Positions 1-7,988 are shown, numbered from the stretch's first letter. The stretch is DNA of 64,000 nt from Pseudomonas sp. K2I15 (GCF_002204795.1 NZ_NIXO01000001.1:310001-374000); one strand, 5' to 3'. Made by a program: numbers and translations. The notes: generated from the letters alone by a model not told the origin.

Positions 1-2
1 CT

Positions 3-431
3 AAAACCGCTGCTGCAAAACCTGCTGCCAAGCCAGCCGCTAAAACTGCTGCTGCGAAACCAGCGGCCAAGCCAGCTGCTAAAACTGCTGCTGCGAAACC
101 AGCGGCCAAGCCAGCTGCTAAAACTGCTGCTGCGAAACCAGCGGCCAAGCCAGCTGCTAAAACTGCTGCTGCGAAACCAGCCGCCAAGCCAGCCGCTAAA
201 ACTGCTGCTGCGAAACCGGCCGCCAAGCCAGTTGCTAAAACTGCTGCTGCGAAACCGGCCGCCAAGCCAGCTGCTAAAACTGCTGCTGCGAAACCGGCCG
301 CCAAGCCAGCTGCTAAAACCGCTGCTGCGAAACCGGCCGCCAAGCCAGTTGCTAAAACTGCTGCTGCGAAACCGGCCGCCAAGCCAGCCGTTAAACCTGC
401 TGCTGCCAAACCAGCTGCCAAGCCAGCCGCA
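3..431 (+). repeat. 39-bp tandem repeat array inside algP
   Basis: Eleven head-to-tail 39-bp units start at 3, 42, 81, 120, 159, 198, 237, 276, 315, 354 and 393. They differ mainly by synonymous changes (CCA/CCG, GCG/GCC) and one Ala-to-Val change (GCT or GCC to GTT) that recurs in three units. The length is a multiple of three, so unit gain or loss by slippage keeps the frame. The array runs off the left edge, so the full copy number is unknown. Confidence 0.9.
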
Positions 432-593
432 AAACCAGCCGCCGCCAAGCCTGCACCGGCCAAGGCAGCTACTCCAGCTGCAAAGCCTGCGACCCCAGCC
501 GCACCTGCTGCCAGCACCGCAGCGCCAACCGCTTCGGCCAGCAGCACGCCTGCACCGGCAGCGCCAAGCGTCACCCCAACCAGCGCTTCCTAA
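3..593 (+). CDS. algP: AlgP-like Lys/Ala/Pro-rich histone H1-like protein (3' part)
   Basis: The frame enters from the left edge and stops at TAA 591-593, so only the C-terminal part (196 residues) is seen. It is almost entirely Lys, Ala and Pro: eleven near-perfect copies of a 13-residue unit (KTAAAKPAAKPAA), then a degenerate KPAA/PA-rich tail that loses its lysines towards the end. This is the C-terminal architecture of Pseudomonas AlgP (AlgR3), a histone H1-like DNA-binding protein linked to algD transcription and mucoidy in P. aeruginosa. The following convergent gene and the ABC-F gene match the PAO1 neighbourhood. The N-terminal domain lies outside the window, so the family call rests on repeat type and context. 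Confidence 0.85.
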   Translation, partial: KTAAAKPAAKPAAKTAAAKPAAKPAAKTAAAKPAAKPAAKTAAAKPAAKPAAKTAAAKPAAKPAAKTAAAKPAAKPVAKTAAAKPAAKPAAKTAAAKPAAKPAAKTAAAKPAAKPVAKTAAAKPAAKPAVKPAAAKPAAKPAAKPAAAKPAPAKAATPAAKPATPAAPAASTAAPTASASSTPAPAAPSVTPTSAS

Positions 594-1051
594 GTGCCGG
601 TGACCGCGGCGCGCAGCTGATGCAGTGCGTCGTGGTCAAGGTTGGCGGCTTCGGCCGCCAGTCCTTCAAGCCATGCTTGACCTTTCACCTCGGCCACCGG
701 CCAACCCTGCGCCACGCCTTCCAGGCGCGATAACAGCAGCCGTTCGGCTTCCAGCTCCAGTGCCTTGACCCGTTCCCGTAAGGCTCCCAGCTCAGCATCG
801 TGCTGCGCCATGGCCCGCCATTGCGTGCGTACTTGCCGCAGCGGTTCGACCACTTCGGTCCGCCACGGCCCGGCGACCTGCCGCAATGCCTGCAAACGCC
901 ACGGCTGCGGCGCCACACTGCGCTGTTCCAGCCACAGCCCGCACAACACCAGGCACACATCAGCCCCTTGCGCCTGCAAGCGCAGGCAAGCGTCCTCAGC
1001 GCCCGGGCGGGCGTAAGTCGAGAGGGCAAAGCTCCACAGGTCAGCGCACAT
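590..1051 (-). CDS. TIGR02444 family protein
   Basis: A 153-residue protein of unknown function. It begins MCADLWSFALSTYARPG and has a Cys-rich N-terminal third (QAQGADVCLVLCGLW), then a helical, Leu/Arg-rich region likely to form a coiled coil around residues 75-110. The conserved N-terminus and the location between algP and an ABC-F gene match the family TIGR02444. ATG 1051 is preferred over the in-frame TTG at 1075 because the family motif starts immediately after it. Its stop codon overlaps that of the convergent algP by 3 bases. It is divergent from the ABC-F gene with only 50 bp between starts. No function is assigned. Confidence 0.8.
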   Translation of the reverse strand: MCADLWSFALSTYARPGAEDACLRLQAQGADVCLVLCGLWLEQRSVAPQPWRLQALRQVAGPWRTEVVEPLRQVRTQWRAMAQHDAELGALRERVKALELEAERLLLSRLEGVAQGWPVAEVKGQAWLEGLAAEAANLDHDALHQLRAAVTGT

Positions 1052-1101
1052 ATTCACACCCAAGCCAGCGGCCAACGAAGCTGGTAGACTCCGCCGCCAT
1101 T

Positions 1102-3012
1102 ATGATCCGACTTCAAAGCCTAACATTACAGCGTGGCCCGCAACGTCTTCTCGAAGACGCCGAGCTGACCCTGCACGCCGGTCACAAAGCCGGCCTGATC
1201 GGTGCCAACGGCGCCGGCAAATCCACGTTGTTCGCCTTGCTGCTGGGTGAGCTGACTCCCGATTCCGGGAATTGTCTGCTGCCGGCCGACTGGCGCATCG
1301 CCCATATGCGCCAGGAGATCGACACCCTCGACCGCATCGCGATCGACTACGTGCTCGATGGCGACCTGCGCCTGCGCCAGGTGCAACACGACCTCGCCGA
1401 GGCCGAGAAAGCCCAGGACGGCGCCGCACAGGCCCGCCTGCACTCGGAACTGGACAGTGCCGACGGCTACACCGCCGACGCCCGCGCCCGCAAAATGCTC
1501 GCCGGCCTTGGCTTTACCAACGAACAGATGGACCGCCCGGTCGCCGACTTCTCCGGTGGCTGGCGCATGCGCCTGAACCTGGCTCAGGCGCTGATGTGCC
1601 CGTCGGACCTGTTGCTGCTCGATGAACCGACCAACCACTTGGACCTCGATGCGATCCTGTGGCTGGAAGACTTCCTGAAAAGCTACCCGGGCACCTTGTT
1701 GCTGATTTCCCACGACCGGGATTTCCTCGACGCCGTGGTGGACAACATCGCCCACGTCGACCAGAAGAAAATTACCCTGTACCGCGGTGGCTACAGCGCC
1801 TTCGAACGCGCCCGTGCCGAGCGTATGGCCCAGCAACAGCAGGCCTACGAGAAGCAGCAGGCGCAACGCGCGCACATGGAAAGCTACATTGCCCGGTTCA
1901 AGGCCCAGGCCACCAAGGCCCGCCAGGCCCAGAGCCGGATCAAGGCCCTGGAACGCATGGAAGAGCTGTCGGCGGCCCACGTCGATTCACCGTTCGACTT
2001 TGTATTTCGCGAGTCGGTGAAAATCTCCAGCCCGCTGCTCGACCTGTCCGACGCCCGCCTGGGTTATGGCGACAAGACCATCCTTGAGAAGGTCAAGTTG
2101 CAGCTCACCCCTGGCGCGCGGATCGGCCTGCTCGGGCCCAACGGCGCGGGCAAGTCGACACTGATCAAAAACCTCTCGGGCGAACTGCAGCCTTTGGCCG
2201 GCCGCCTGGTGCGCGGTGAGAACCTGGTAGTGGGCTACTTCGCCCAGCACCAGTTGGACTCCCTCGACGCCAAGGCGAGCCCGCTGCTGCACTTGCAGCG
2301 CCTGGCGCCGACCGAACGCGAGCAGACCCTGCGGGACTTCCTCGGCGGTTTCGACTTCCGTGGCGCACGCATCGACGAGCCGGTGTTGAACTTCTCCGGT
2401 GGCGAAAAGGCCCGCCTGGCCCTGGCGTTGATCGCCTGGGACCGGCCAAACCTATTGCTGCTCGACGAACCGACCAACCACCTGGACCTGGAAATGCGCC
2501 TGGCGCTGACCATGGCCCTGCAGGAATTCAGCGGCGCGGTGTTGGTGGTGTCTCACGATCGGCACTTGCTCAAGAGCACCACCGATAACTTCCTGTTGGT
2601 GGCTGATGGCAAGGTCGAGGAATTCGACGGCGACCTGGAAGACTACGCGCGTTGGCTGTCGGACTACCGCCTGCGCAACGCGCCGGTCAGCAACACGCCG
2701 GTCAACCCGGACAAGACCGACAAGAAAGCCCAGCGCCAGGCCGCTGCTGCATTGCGTCAGCAACTGGCCCCGCACAAGCGTGAAGCCGACAAGCTGGAAG
2801 CTGAATTGGGCAAAATCCACGAGAAGCTGGCGAAGATCGAAACCAGCCTCGGCGACAGCGCCGTTTACGAGCCGGCCCGCAAGGATGAATTGCGCGACCT
2901 GCTGGCTGAACAGGCCAAGCTCAAGGTGCGTGAAGCGCAGTTGGAGGAGACCTGGATGGAAGCCCTTGAACTGCTGGAATCCTTGCAAGCGGAGCTGGAG
3001 GCGCTGTCCTGA
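1102..3012 (+). CDS. yheS: ABC-F family ATP-binding protein (YheS-like)
   Basis: 636 residues with two ABC ATPase domains and no membrane segments, the ABC-F plan of soluble translation-associated ATPases acting at the ribosomal E site. Domain 1 has Walker A GANGAGKST near residue 34, signature FSGGWRMRL and Walker B LLLLDEPTNHLD. A charged helical linker (QQQQAYEKQQAQRAH, about 240-290) carries the P-site tRNA interaction motif region. Domain 2 has GPNGAGKST, FSGGEKARL and a second LLLLDEPTNHLD. A coiled-coil tail rich in Lys/Glu ends the protein. Length matches E. coli YheS (637). The start MIRLQSLTLQ at 1102 is chosen over upstream in-frame codons that run into the neighbouring gene. It is translationally coupled to the next gene through TGATG. 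Confidence 0.9.
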   Translation: MIRLQSLTLQRGPQRLLEDAELTLHAGHKAGLIGANGAGKSTLFALLLGELTPDSGNCLLPADWRIAHMRQEIDTLDRIAIDYVLDGDLRLRQVQHDLAEAEKAQDGAAQARLHSELDSADGYTADARARKMLAGLGFTNEQMDRPVADFSGGWRMRLNLAQALMCPSDLLLLDEPTNHLDLDAILWLEDFLKSYPGTLLLISHDRDFLDAVVDNIAHVDQKKITLYRGGYSAFERARAERMAQQQQAYEKQQAQRAHMESYIARFKAQATKARQAQSRIKALERMEELSAAHVDSPFDFVFRESVKISSPLLDLSDARLGYGDKTILEKVKLQLTPGARIGLLGPNGAGKSTLIKNLSGELQPLAGRLVRGENLVVGYFAQHQLDSLDAKASPLLHLQRLAPTEREQTLRDFLGGFDFRGARIDEPVLNFSGGEKARLALALIAWDRPNLLLLDEPTNHLDLEMRLALTMALQEFSGAVLVVSHDRHLLKSTTDNFLLVADGKVEEFDGDLEDYARWLSDYRLRNAPVSNTPVNPDKTDKKAQRQAAAALRQQLAPHKREADKLEAELGKIHEKLAKIETSLGDSAVYEPARKDELRDLLAEQAKLKVREAQLEETWMEALELLESLQAELEALS

Positions 3013-3575
3013 TGGAAGCGCTGCAACTGTCGCTGCCGGCCCAATGGATCGCACCGATCTGGGTGGCCGTACAAATTCTGCTGATCCTGTTGGCCGGCTA
3101 TGTCGCCCAGCGTTTCGTCGCCAAGTGCCTGAACCGGCTGGGGGAACGTTATCCGTTCCCCCCGCAGTTGCTGATGCCGCTGCGCGGCGGCCTGCGGTGG
3201 CTGATTATGGGCAGTGCGCTGATCTTTGTGCTGGAGCGCCTGGGCGTGTCCGCCACGGTGCTGTGGACGGCGCTGTCGGGCTTTGTCGCAGTGGCAGCGG
3301 TGGCGTTCTTCGCCATGTGGTCGGTGTTGTCCAACCTGCTGTGCGCCATTCTGATTTTCACCGTGGGACCGTTCCGCCTTGGCGATGTGGTCGAGTTGGT
3401 GGACACCGTCGACAAGCCTGGCGTCAAAGGCCGAGTGGTGGCGATCAACCTGCTCTACACCACGCTGATCGAAGTGGAAGAGGCCGGGACGGGCAGTGTC
3501 ATGGTGCAAGTGCCCAACAGCCTGTTCTTCCAGCGCTCGGTGCGCCGTTGGCGCGGCAGTGATGTGCTGCCTTAA
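3012..3575 (+). CDS. Short MscS-like mechanosensitive channel protein
   Basis: 187 residues. There are two N-terminal hydrophobic segments (about 15-40 and 60-85), then a Gly/Ala-rich pore-like helix (LWTALSGFVAVAAVAFFAMWSVLSN, in segments around 85-115) leading into a short beta domain (FRLGDVVELVD, VKGRVVAINLLYTTL, VQVPNSLFFQRSVRRW). This is the conserved MscS core: pore helix, then FxxGD and the PN motif. The large C-terminal cytoplasmic domain of E. coli MscS (286 residues) is missing. ATG overlaps the ABC-F stop (TGATG), indicating one transcript. Role inferred: release of osmolytes under hypo-osmotic shock, or a gated small-solute pore. Confidence 0.85.
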   Translation: MEALQLSLPAQWIAPIWVAVQILLILLAGYVAQRFVAKCLNRLGERYPFPPQLLMPLRGGLRWLIMGSALIFVLERLGVSATVLWTALSGFVAVAAVAFFAMWSVLSNLLCAILIFTVGPFRLGDVVELVDTVDKPGVKGRVVAINLLYTTLIEVEEAGTGSVMVQVPNSLFFQRSVRRWRGSDVLP

Positions 3576-3577
3576 CC

Positions 3578-3672
3578 TGTGGCGAGGGAGCTTGCTCCCG
3601 CTGGAGTGCGCAGCGCTCCCGGCTTTTTTGGGGCCGCTACGCAGCCCAGCGGGAGCAAGCTCCCTCGCCACA
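3578..3672. repeat. REPIN, GAGGGAGCTTGCTCCC class
   Basis: Two REP arms in inverted orientation: TGTGGCGAGGGAGCTTGCTC at the left and its reverse complement ending at 3672, about 50 bp apart. The spacer has its own complementary GCGCAGCGC / GCTACGCAGC pieces. It lies just after the MscS-like stop and before the LysE gene, and could serve as a transcript-end hairpin. Relatives are at 33531 and 39075. Confidence 0.9.
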
Positions 3673-3759
3673 AAGGCCCAGCCCAAAATTTTTGTAGCCA
3701 TTTCTCGGCCAGCAGCGTTAGTTTAGAAACATTCAAAAAACTCAGCTCTGAGGTGTGTA

Positions 3760-4392
3760 ATGGCACTCGACACATGGCTGGCCTTTTTCCTGGCCAGTTG
3801 GATCATCAGTCTCTCTCCTGGCGCCGGCGCCATTGCGTCGATGTCCAGCGGCCTGCAATACGGTTTCCTGCGCGGTTACTGGAATGCGCTGGGCCTGCAA
3901 CTGGGCCTGGCGATGCAAATCGCCGTGGTTGCTGGCGGCCTGGGGGCGATTCTCGCGGCATCCTCCACGGCGTTCTATGCGATTAAATGGTTTGGTGTGG
4001 CGTACCTGGTGTACCTCGCCATCAAGCAATGGCGCGCGCTGCCTACCGACCTTAGCGATGACGCGGCGATTCGCCCGATCGGCAAGCCGATGGCGATGAT
4101 GTTCCGCGGGTTCCTGGTCAACGCCAGCAACCCCAAGGCCCTGGTGTTCATGCTGGCGGTATTGCCGCAGTTCGTGAACCCGCAGGCGCCGCTGCTGAAC
4201 CAATACCTGATCCTGGGCGCGACAATGATCTGCGTGGACATGATCGTGATGGCCGGCTACACCGGGCTGGCATCGAAAGTGTTGCGCTTGTTGCGCACAC
4301 CGAAGCAGCAGAAACGCATGAACCGCACGTTTGCCGGCTTGTTCGTCGGCGCGGCGGGGTTCCTGGCCAGCTTGCATCGCGCAACGGCGTAG
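3760..4392 (+). CDS. LysE/RhtB family amino-acid exporter
   Basis: 210 residues, with six predicted membrane helices and the LysE/RhtB N-terminal signature (FFLASWIISLSPGAGAIASM) followed by a Gly-rich second helix. A loop with PIGKPMAMMFRGFLVNASNPKA carries the conserved NP motif before helix 4. The family exports amino acids or homoserine lactone-like metabolites with proton exchange across the inner membrane; the substrate here cannot be read. ATG 3760 has a GAGGTG ribosome site 5 bases upstream. REPINs lie on both sides, so the gene probably forms its own transcription unit. Confidence 0.88.
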   Translation: MALDTWLAFFLASWIISLSPGAGAIASMSSGLQYGFLRGYWNALGLQLGLAMQIAVVAGGLGAILAASSTAFYAIKWFGVAYLVYLAIKQWRALPTDLSDDAAIRPIGKPMAMMFRGFLVNASNPKALVFMLAVLPQFVNPQAPLLNQYLILGATMICVDMIVMAGYTGLASKVLRLLRTPKQQKRMNRTFAGLFVGAAGFLASLHRATA

Positions 4393-4413
4393 CTGACGAA
4401 ACCGGAACAAAAA

Positions 4414-4503
4414 TGTGGGAGCGGGCTTGCTCGCGAGTGCGTAGTGTCAGTCACCAGATGTATTGACTGATCTACCGCATTCGCGAGCAAGCCCGCTCCC
4501 ACA
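4414..4503. repeat. REPIN, GAGCGGGCTTGCTCGC class
   Basis: Inverted REP arms (TGTGGGAGCGGGCTTGCTCG and reverse complement) separated by a spacer with AGTGTCAGTCA...TGACTGAT. The spacer is nearly the same as in the element at 16476, so the whole pair appears to have been copied as a unit. It sits between the convergent LysE and CsgG-like genes. Confidence 0.92.
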
Positions 4504-4533
4504 TTTGATTTGTGTTGCTTGTACTTCCAGTGA

Positions 4534-5277
4534 TCAGCGCAAGATCTTCGGCGCTTCATCCCGTGGCAGGTTATTGCGCAATGCAGGCTGCCCAGGCTGT
4601 TCCTGATAACCACCGCCGAGTTGTTCGGCCAACTGCCGCGCAACATCCTCGCCCAACGCCTTCGACACTTCCCGCACCACACGCGGCCGGTTCAGGCTCA
4701 CGCGCACGTCACGGTTGTTCACAAGCTTGGTGTCCTGGCCTTCGCCCATGGCAGTAAACGCCGAGGTGATTTCAAAGGTGCGGGTGTTGATCAGGCTGAA
4801 ATCCGCGACCAGCGTCAGGCCCAGCACCGCCGAGTAGCTGTTGGTGTGGTCCAGCGCATTCACATCCTGGGTAAAGTCGATATCCGACAAGGTGCCGAAC
4901 AGCACGTAGTCTGCGCCCTTGAAGTTACCGGCCTTGATGCGCTTGATAACGTCATACACATCGCCCTTGGCGTCAGCGGTGTAAGGCGTGCCCTGTACCA
5001 ACTGGAACTGCCGCGACTTGAGGATTTCGCCCTTGATGTCGCCGCTGAACTTGCGCAGTTCGGCCTGCTCGATGTAGCTGGTGCGGCTTTCGTACTCGCT
5101 GTAGCTCGACCCGCCGCTGGCGCTGTAGCCACTGGCCTGGAAGTTGTTGCTGGCCGCGACCTGGTGAATGTATTCCTCCACCCGGGCCTCGTAGGCCAGG
5201 TCGGTCACCGCGATCTTCGGTGCGGCCGAGGCGCCAAAGGCGCACAGCAGGCCGATCATGCCGATCCATGCACGCAT
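4534..5277 (-). CDS. CsgG/HfaB-like periplasmic protein of the lpoB operon
   Basis: 247 residues with a cleavable signal peptide (MRAWIGMIGLLCAFGASA, cleavage likely after SAA). It has no lipobox Cys. The mature part starts PKIAVTDLAYEARV, as in CsgG/LpoB-type folds, then a Ser/Tyr-rich insert (about 45-65), and ADYVLFGTLSDIDF, FSLINTRTFEITSAF and FTAMGEG, which are the recurring motifs of CsgG-like lipoproteins. It is the last gene of the operon, 3 bp behind lpoB. Inferred role: an envelope partner of the LpoB-like protein. A pore function like that of curli CsgG is unlikely because no curli genes are present. Confidence 0.7.
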   Translation of the reverse strand: MRAWIGMIGLLCAFGASAAPKIAVTDLAYEARVEEYIHQVAASNNFQASGYSASGGSSYSEYESRTSYIEQAELRKFSGDIKGEILKSRQFQLVQGTPYTADAKGDVYDVIKRIKAGNFKGADYVLFGTLSDIDFTQDVNALDHTNSYSAVLGLTLVADFSLINTRTFEITSAFTAMGEGQDTKLVNNRDVRVSLNRPRVVREVSKALGEDVARQLAEQLGGGYQEQPGQPALRNNLPRDEAPKILR

Positions 5278-5280
5278 TGC

Positions 5281-5868
5281 TTAGCGCTCCGTGGTTTTGC
5301 GGATTTCTTTTTCGTCCATCCATTCAGCCAGGCCGCTTTCGACGTCGATCAGTTGCAGGCTGAACTTGTAGAACACGTCCTTGTAGTCCGAGCTGCGCTT
5401 GACGATGGAGCTGATGGAGCCTTCCAGACGGTACTTGGCGGCGACCATGTTACCGGTCTTGCTGACGGTCGATTTCTTGTACAGACCGCTCTGGTTCTGC
5501 AGCTTCAACTGGTCCACCTGGCTTTGCATGTCGGTGTTGTCGCTGGCGAAGCGGGCGGTACCGGTCTTCATCAGCTGGGTCTTGATCGACGTGGTGATCT
5601 CGCGGGTATCGATGTACTCGCTGGTCTTGTTCTTCACGTCATACACCTGCACTACCGGGCGGCCCTGGAGGATGCCGGACTGGGCCAGGGAGCGGGTCAT
5701 GCTTTCGGCGATCATCTGCAGGTCGGTGGAACCGAACTCGTTGGTCACCAGTTCCACGGCCTTGGTGTCGCCGTAGCTGATGTTTTTACCGCCCAGTACC
5801 GGCGAGGTGTTGGCGCAGCCGCTGGCCAAAACGGCAACCACGGCGAGGAACGAGAAGCGTGCAAACAT
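5281..5868 (-). CDS. lpoB: LpoB-like lipoprotein, putative PBP activator
   Basis: 195 residues. A lipoprotein signal ends in VLASGC (Cys about residue 18), followed by a short linker and the LpoB domain: YGDTKAVELVTNEFGSTDLQ, REITTSIKTQLMKTG, YRLEGSISSIVKR and the C-terminal KFSLQLIDVESGLAEWMDEKEIRK, which is the family hallmark. In E. coli LpoB is anchored in the outer membrane and activates PBP1b. E. coli lpoB also follows ycfL, as here. ATG 5868 is preferred because it gives a compact lipoprotein signal. In P. aeruginosa the proven PBP1b activator is the unrelated LpoP, so activity of this homologue is inference. Confidence 0.8.
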   Translation of the reverse strand: MFARFSFLAVVAVLASGCANTSPVLGGKNISYGDTKAVELVTNEFGSTDLQMIAESMTRSLAQSGILQGRPVVQVYDVKNKTSEYIDTREITTSIKTQLMKTGTARFASDNTDMQSQVDQLKLQNQSGLYKKSTVSKTGNMVAAKYRLEGSISSIVKRSSDYKDVFYKFSLQLIDVESGLAEWMDEKEIRKTTER

Positions 5869-5903
5869 GGGGATGTCTCTCTGAAACTGAATGAGTGGGC
5901 GGA

Positions 5904-6275
5904 TCAAGGCGTTTTCACTTCAAGGCGGAAGTCGGCGGCCTGTGGCAGGTTGGCGATGGCCGGCAAGAAGGTCGCCTGGTTCGCGTAGAGGTTCAGCACC
6001 TTCCACGTCTCTTCATCGCCCACCGGGAAGCCGTCGGCGCCCAGCCAGGCGAAGCGGTAATACATCATCTGGTTGCTGCTGGTGATGTTGCTCAACTGCA
6101 CCTTGGCGGTCAGGAAGCCGTTCTCGCGGGCGACGCGAATGGCGCCCACGGCGATGCCCTTGAACTTGCCCATCACCACGATTTTGCTCGCGGCGCTGCC
6201 GGGTTCCGGTGGTGGCGGGGTGGCGCAACCGGCCAGAAGGATCAGCGCCAGGGCGCCGAGGATAAAATGACGCAT
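5904..6275 (-). CDS. ycfL: YcfL-like DUF1425 lipoprotein
   Basis: 123 residues. The lipoprotein signal MRHFILGALALILLAGC has a classical LLAGC lipobox at Cys17, then a Pro-rich linker and one small beta domain (VQLSNITSSNQMMYYRFAWLGADGFPV, in order), the DUF1425 core of E. coli YcfL. AAGGAG lies 8 bases before ATG 6275. It is 35 bp upstream of the lpoB-like gene, matching the E. coli ycfL-lpoB pair. Function is unknown; it is presumably a periplasm-facing outer-membrane lipoprotein. Confidence 0.82.
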   Translation of the reverse strand: MRHFILGALALILLAGCATPPPPEPGSAASKIVVMGKFKGIAVGAIRVARENGFLTAKVQLSNITSSNQMMYYRFAWLGADGFPVGDEETWKVLNLYANQATFLPAIANLPQAADFRLEVKTP

Positions 6276-6285
6276 AGCGTGCTCC

Positions 6286-7683
6286 TTAAGGTTGTTTGAG
6301 AGTGGCGACGGCTTGCGGCGGATTGCTCTGCACCACATGAGCCGCAAGGCCGCCGGCGAATACCTGGTTGCCGACCACGCGCAGGGTGATCACCTGGTAG
6401 CGCTGGTCGGCCTTGACCGTCACCAGCGTGCCGCCCAGGGCGTTGGGCAGGCTGACCTGGTGCTCGCCGTGCTTGAGGCGCAGGCGTGTTACTTGGGTCA
6501 TGTCTGGCAGGGTGCGCCAGGTGCGGGTGTCGGCGCCTTCGGTGACGGCCGAAGCGATACCCAGAACCAGGCCCGCCATCGGGTTGGTCTTGTTCAGGTT
6601 GTTTTGTGCCACACCGCGGGTGACGGCGCGTACGGTGGTGCGCAGGATGATGCCCGGCATGTCATCGCGCAGGGCGCGGCGGGACATGGCGGTGGTGCTG
6701 TTGAGGGCGGTGAGGTTCTGCTGCTGGCCGTCGACACCGATCTGCGCGAAGGTCGCGGTGGAGGTGTCGGGCTTGATCACCGGGAACGACAGCGGGGTGA
6801 TCACCAGGTGGCCGTCGATAGGGATCGGCAGTGGCAGGCGAATCGAGTCGCGGGCCGGTGCCAGGCCGCTTTGCACCACGATCAGCACGTCGGTCTCGTC
6901 GGCGCCGACCTTGGATTTATCCAGGTCGAGCAGGGCCTGTTCCAGCAGCGGTGTGTTGGGGCGCAGTTCGGCGGCCTTGCGATAACCCGGTGCGGCCAGG
7001 TCTTTTTCGCCCAGGGCTTCGTAGACGAAACCGGCCAGGTAATGGCTGAACGCACTCTGGTAGCTGTTCTTCAGGCCGACCACTTCCGGGGCGTTGAGGC
7101 TTTCCACCGGGTAGCCGCGCAGGTCCTTGAATTGGGTCGCGATGCCCTGGCGCTCGGCTTCGTTTTCGCTCTTGAGGTATTCCTTGTCCCGAAGGTCCGC
7201 AATCACCGCTTCGCGTTCGTGGGTCTTCTTGATCTCGGTGCGTGCACCGTCGAAGTCATTCAGCGCCAGCAGGTTCAGGGCCATCTGGGTGGTGAGCATG
7301 ACTTTTTCGTAGTCGTAGCCTTCGTAGCGGCGGACCTTGTCATTGACCAGGAAGGCGCCGAACTGCGCGAGGTACTTGTCGGTGTCGAACTTGACCGACT
7401 CTTCCCACTTGTACACTTGCAGGTCGGCGCTGCGCCAGGCGGTCTGGCTGCCGGTCAGGTCGCCCTTGGCACGCAGCAACTCGCCCTTTTCGAAGTAGTA
7501 GAGAAGGTCCTTGTCGTCGCCGGTGTTGTTCTTCTCAAGCAGGGTAAGCGCGCCGTCGACATTGCCGGTGGCCAACTGCTGATTAGTGGCTTGCAGCTCG
7601 GTGTCGTAGCTGCGAAACATCGAACAACCGGACAGCAACGTGACCGCTGCGAGCGCGAGCGAAGTAAAGGCGCGAGATGCCAT
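6286..7683 (-). CDS. COG3014-type lipoprotein
   Basis: 465 residues, first gene of the operon. The lipoprotein signal ends LLSGC (Cys about 19). The N-terminal half is helical with TPR-like pairs: QLATGNVDGALTLLEK, FEKGELLRAKGDL, LNDFDGARTEIKK and YEALGEKDLAAPGYRKAAEL. The C-terminal half is beta-rich (VLIVVQSGLAPARDSIRLPLP), ending with a repeat-like domain. This matches the uncharacterised COG3014 group, found next to lpoB-like genes in several gammaproteobacteria. ATG 7683 is chosen because it begins the signal peptide; the longer frame adds 29 residues with no signal. Inferred role: outer-membrane assembly partner for the LpoB/CsgG-like proteins. Confidence 0.75.
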   Translation of the reverse strand: MASRAFTSLALAAVTLLSGCSMFRSYDTELQATNQQLATGNVDGALTLLEKNNTGDDKDLLYYFEKGELLRAKGDLTGSQTAWRSADLQVYKWEESVKFDTDKYLAQFGAFLVNDKVRRYEGYDYEKVMLTTQMALNLLALNDFDGARTEIKKTHEREAVIADLRDKEYLKSENEAERQGIATQFKDLRGYPVESLNAPEVVGLKNSYQSAFSHYLAGFVYEALGEKDLAAPGYRKAAELRPNTPLLEQALLDLDKSKVGADETDVLIVVQSGLAPARDSIRLPLPIPIDGHLVITPLSFPVIKPDTSTATFAQIGVDGQQQNLTALNSTTAMSRRALRDDMPGIILRTTVRAVTRGVAQNNLNKTNPMAGLVLGIASAVTEGADTRTWRTLPDMTQVTRLRLKHGEHQVSLPNALGGTLVTVKADQRYQVITLRVVGNQVFAGGLAAHVVQSNPPQAVATLKQP

Positions 7684-7988
7684 CGAAGAGCTTCTTCCCT
7701 GAACGTAATCGGCCGAATGTGCTGGTTGGGCCGAATCACCAATGACAGGAACGCGGCGCGATCCTGCCAATTCCTCATAAAAAGAGGAGCGAAAATGCCA
7801 TTTCGCAATAACGAAGGCGCAGCATTATAAGCTGCATTGCTGGCAAAACAATGGCCTTTTGGATCCATTTTTCGGCTGAAATGCCACTACTGCACCTACC
7901 AAGCGCCACGTCAAATCACTAACGCCTTGAGTCAAACCCCTTAAGGTTTGACAATGTGTTACTTCGTATTTCCCTTTGAGATTCATTC
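7684..7988. promoter_or_regulatory. Divergent intergenic region with a perfect inverted repeat
   Basis: 305 bp between the divergent lipoprotein operon and the FTR1 gene, with no credible small gene. It contains an exact inverted repeat GTCAAACC / GGTTTGAC at 7931-7952 (6-bp spacer) and a further GTCAAA just upstream. The right arm overlaps a TTGACA at 7948-7953 that could be a -35 for the FTR1 gene, though I see no clean -10 at the ideal distance. The repeat looks like an operator. Confidence 0.45.

Noticed and set aside
3..431. CRISPR array at the left edge
   Set aside because: Units are contiguous coding repeats without variable spacers.
232..603. Leu/Arg/Pro-repeat protein over the algP repeats in another frame
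   Set aside because: A frame-shifted reading of the same 39-bp repeats; the Lys/Ala/Pro frame has the family composition and continues from outside the window.
6292..7830. Long plus-strand open frame (512 codons) opposite the COG3014 lipoprotein gene
   Set aside because: Antisense shadow of a high-G+C gene: no ribosome site, no domain pattern, and the minus-strand product has a lipoprotein signal.
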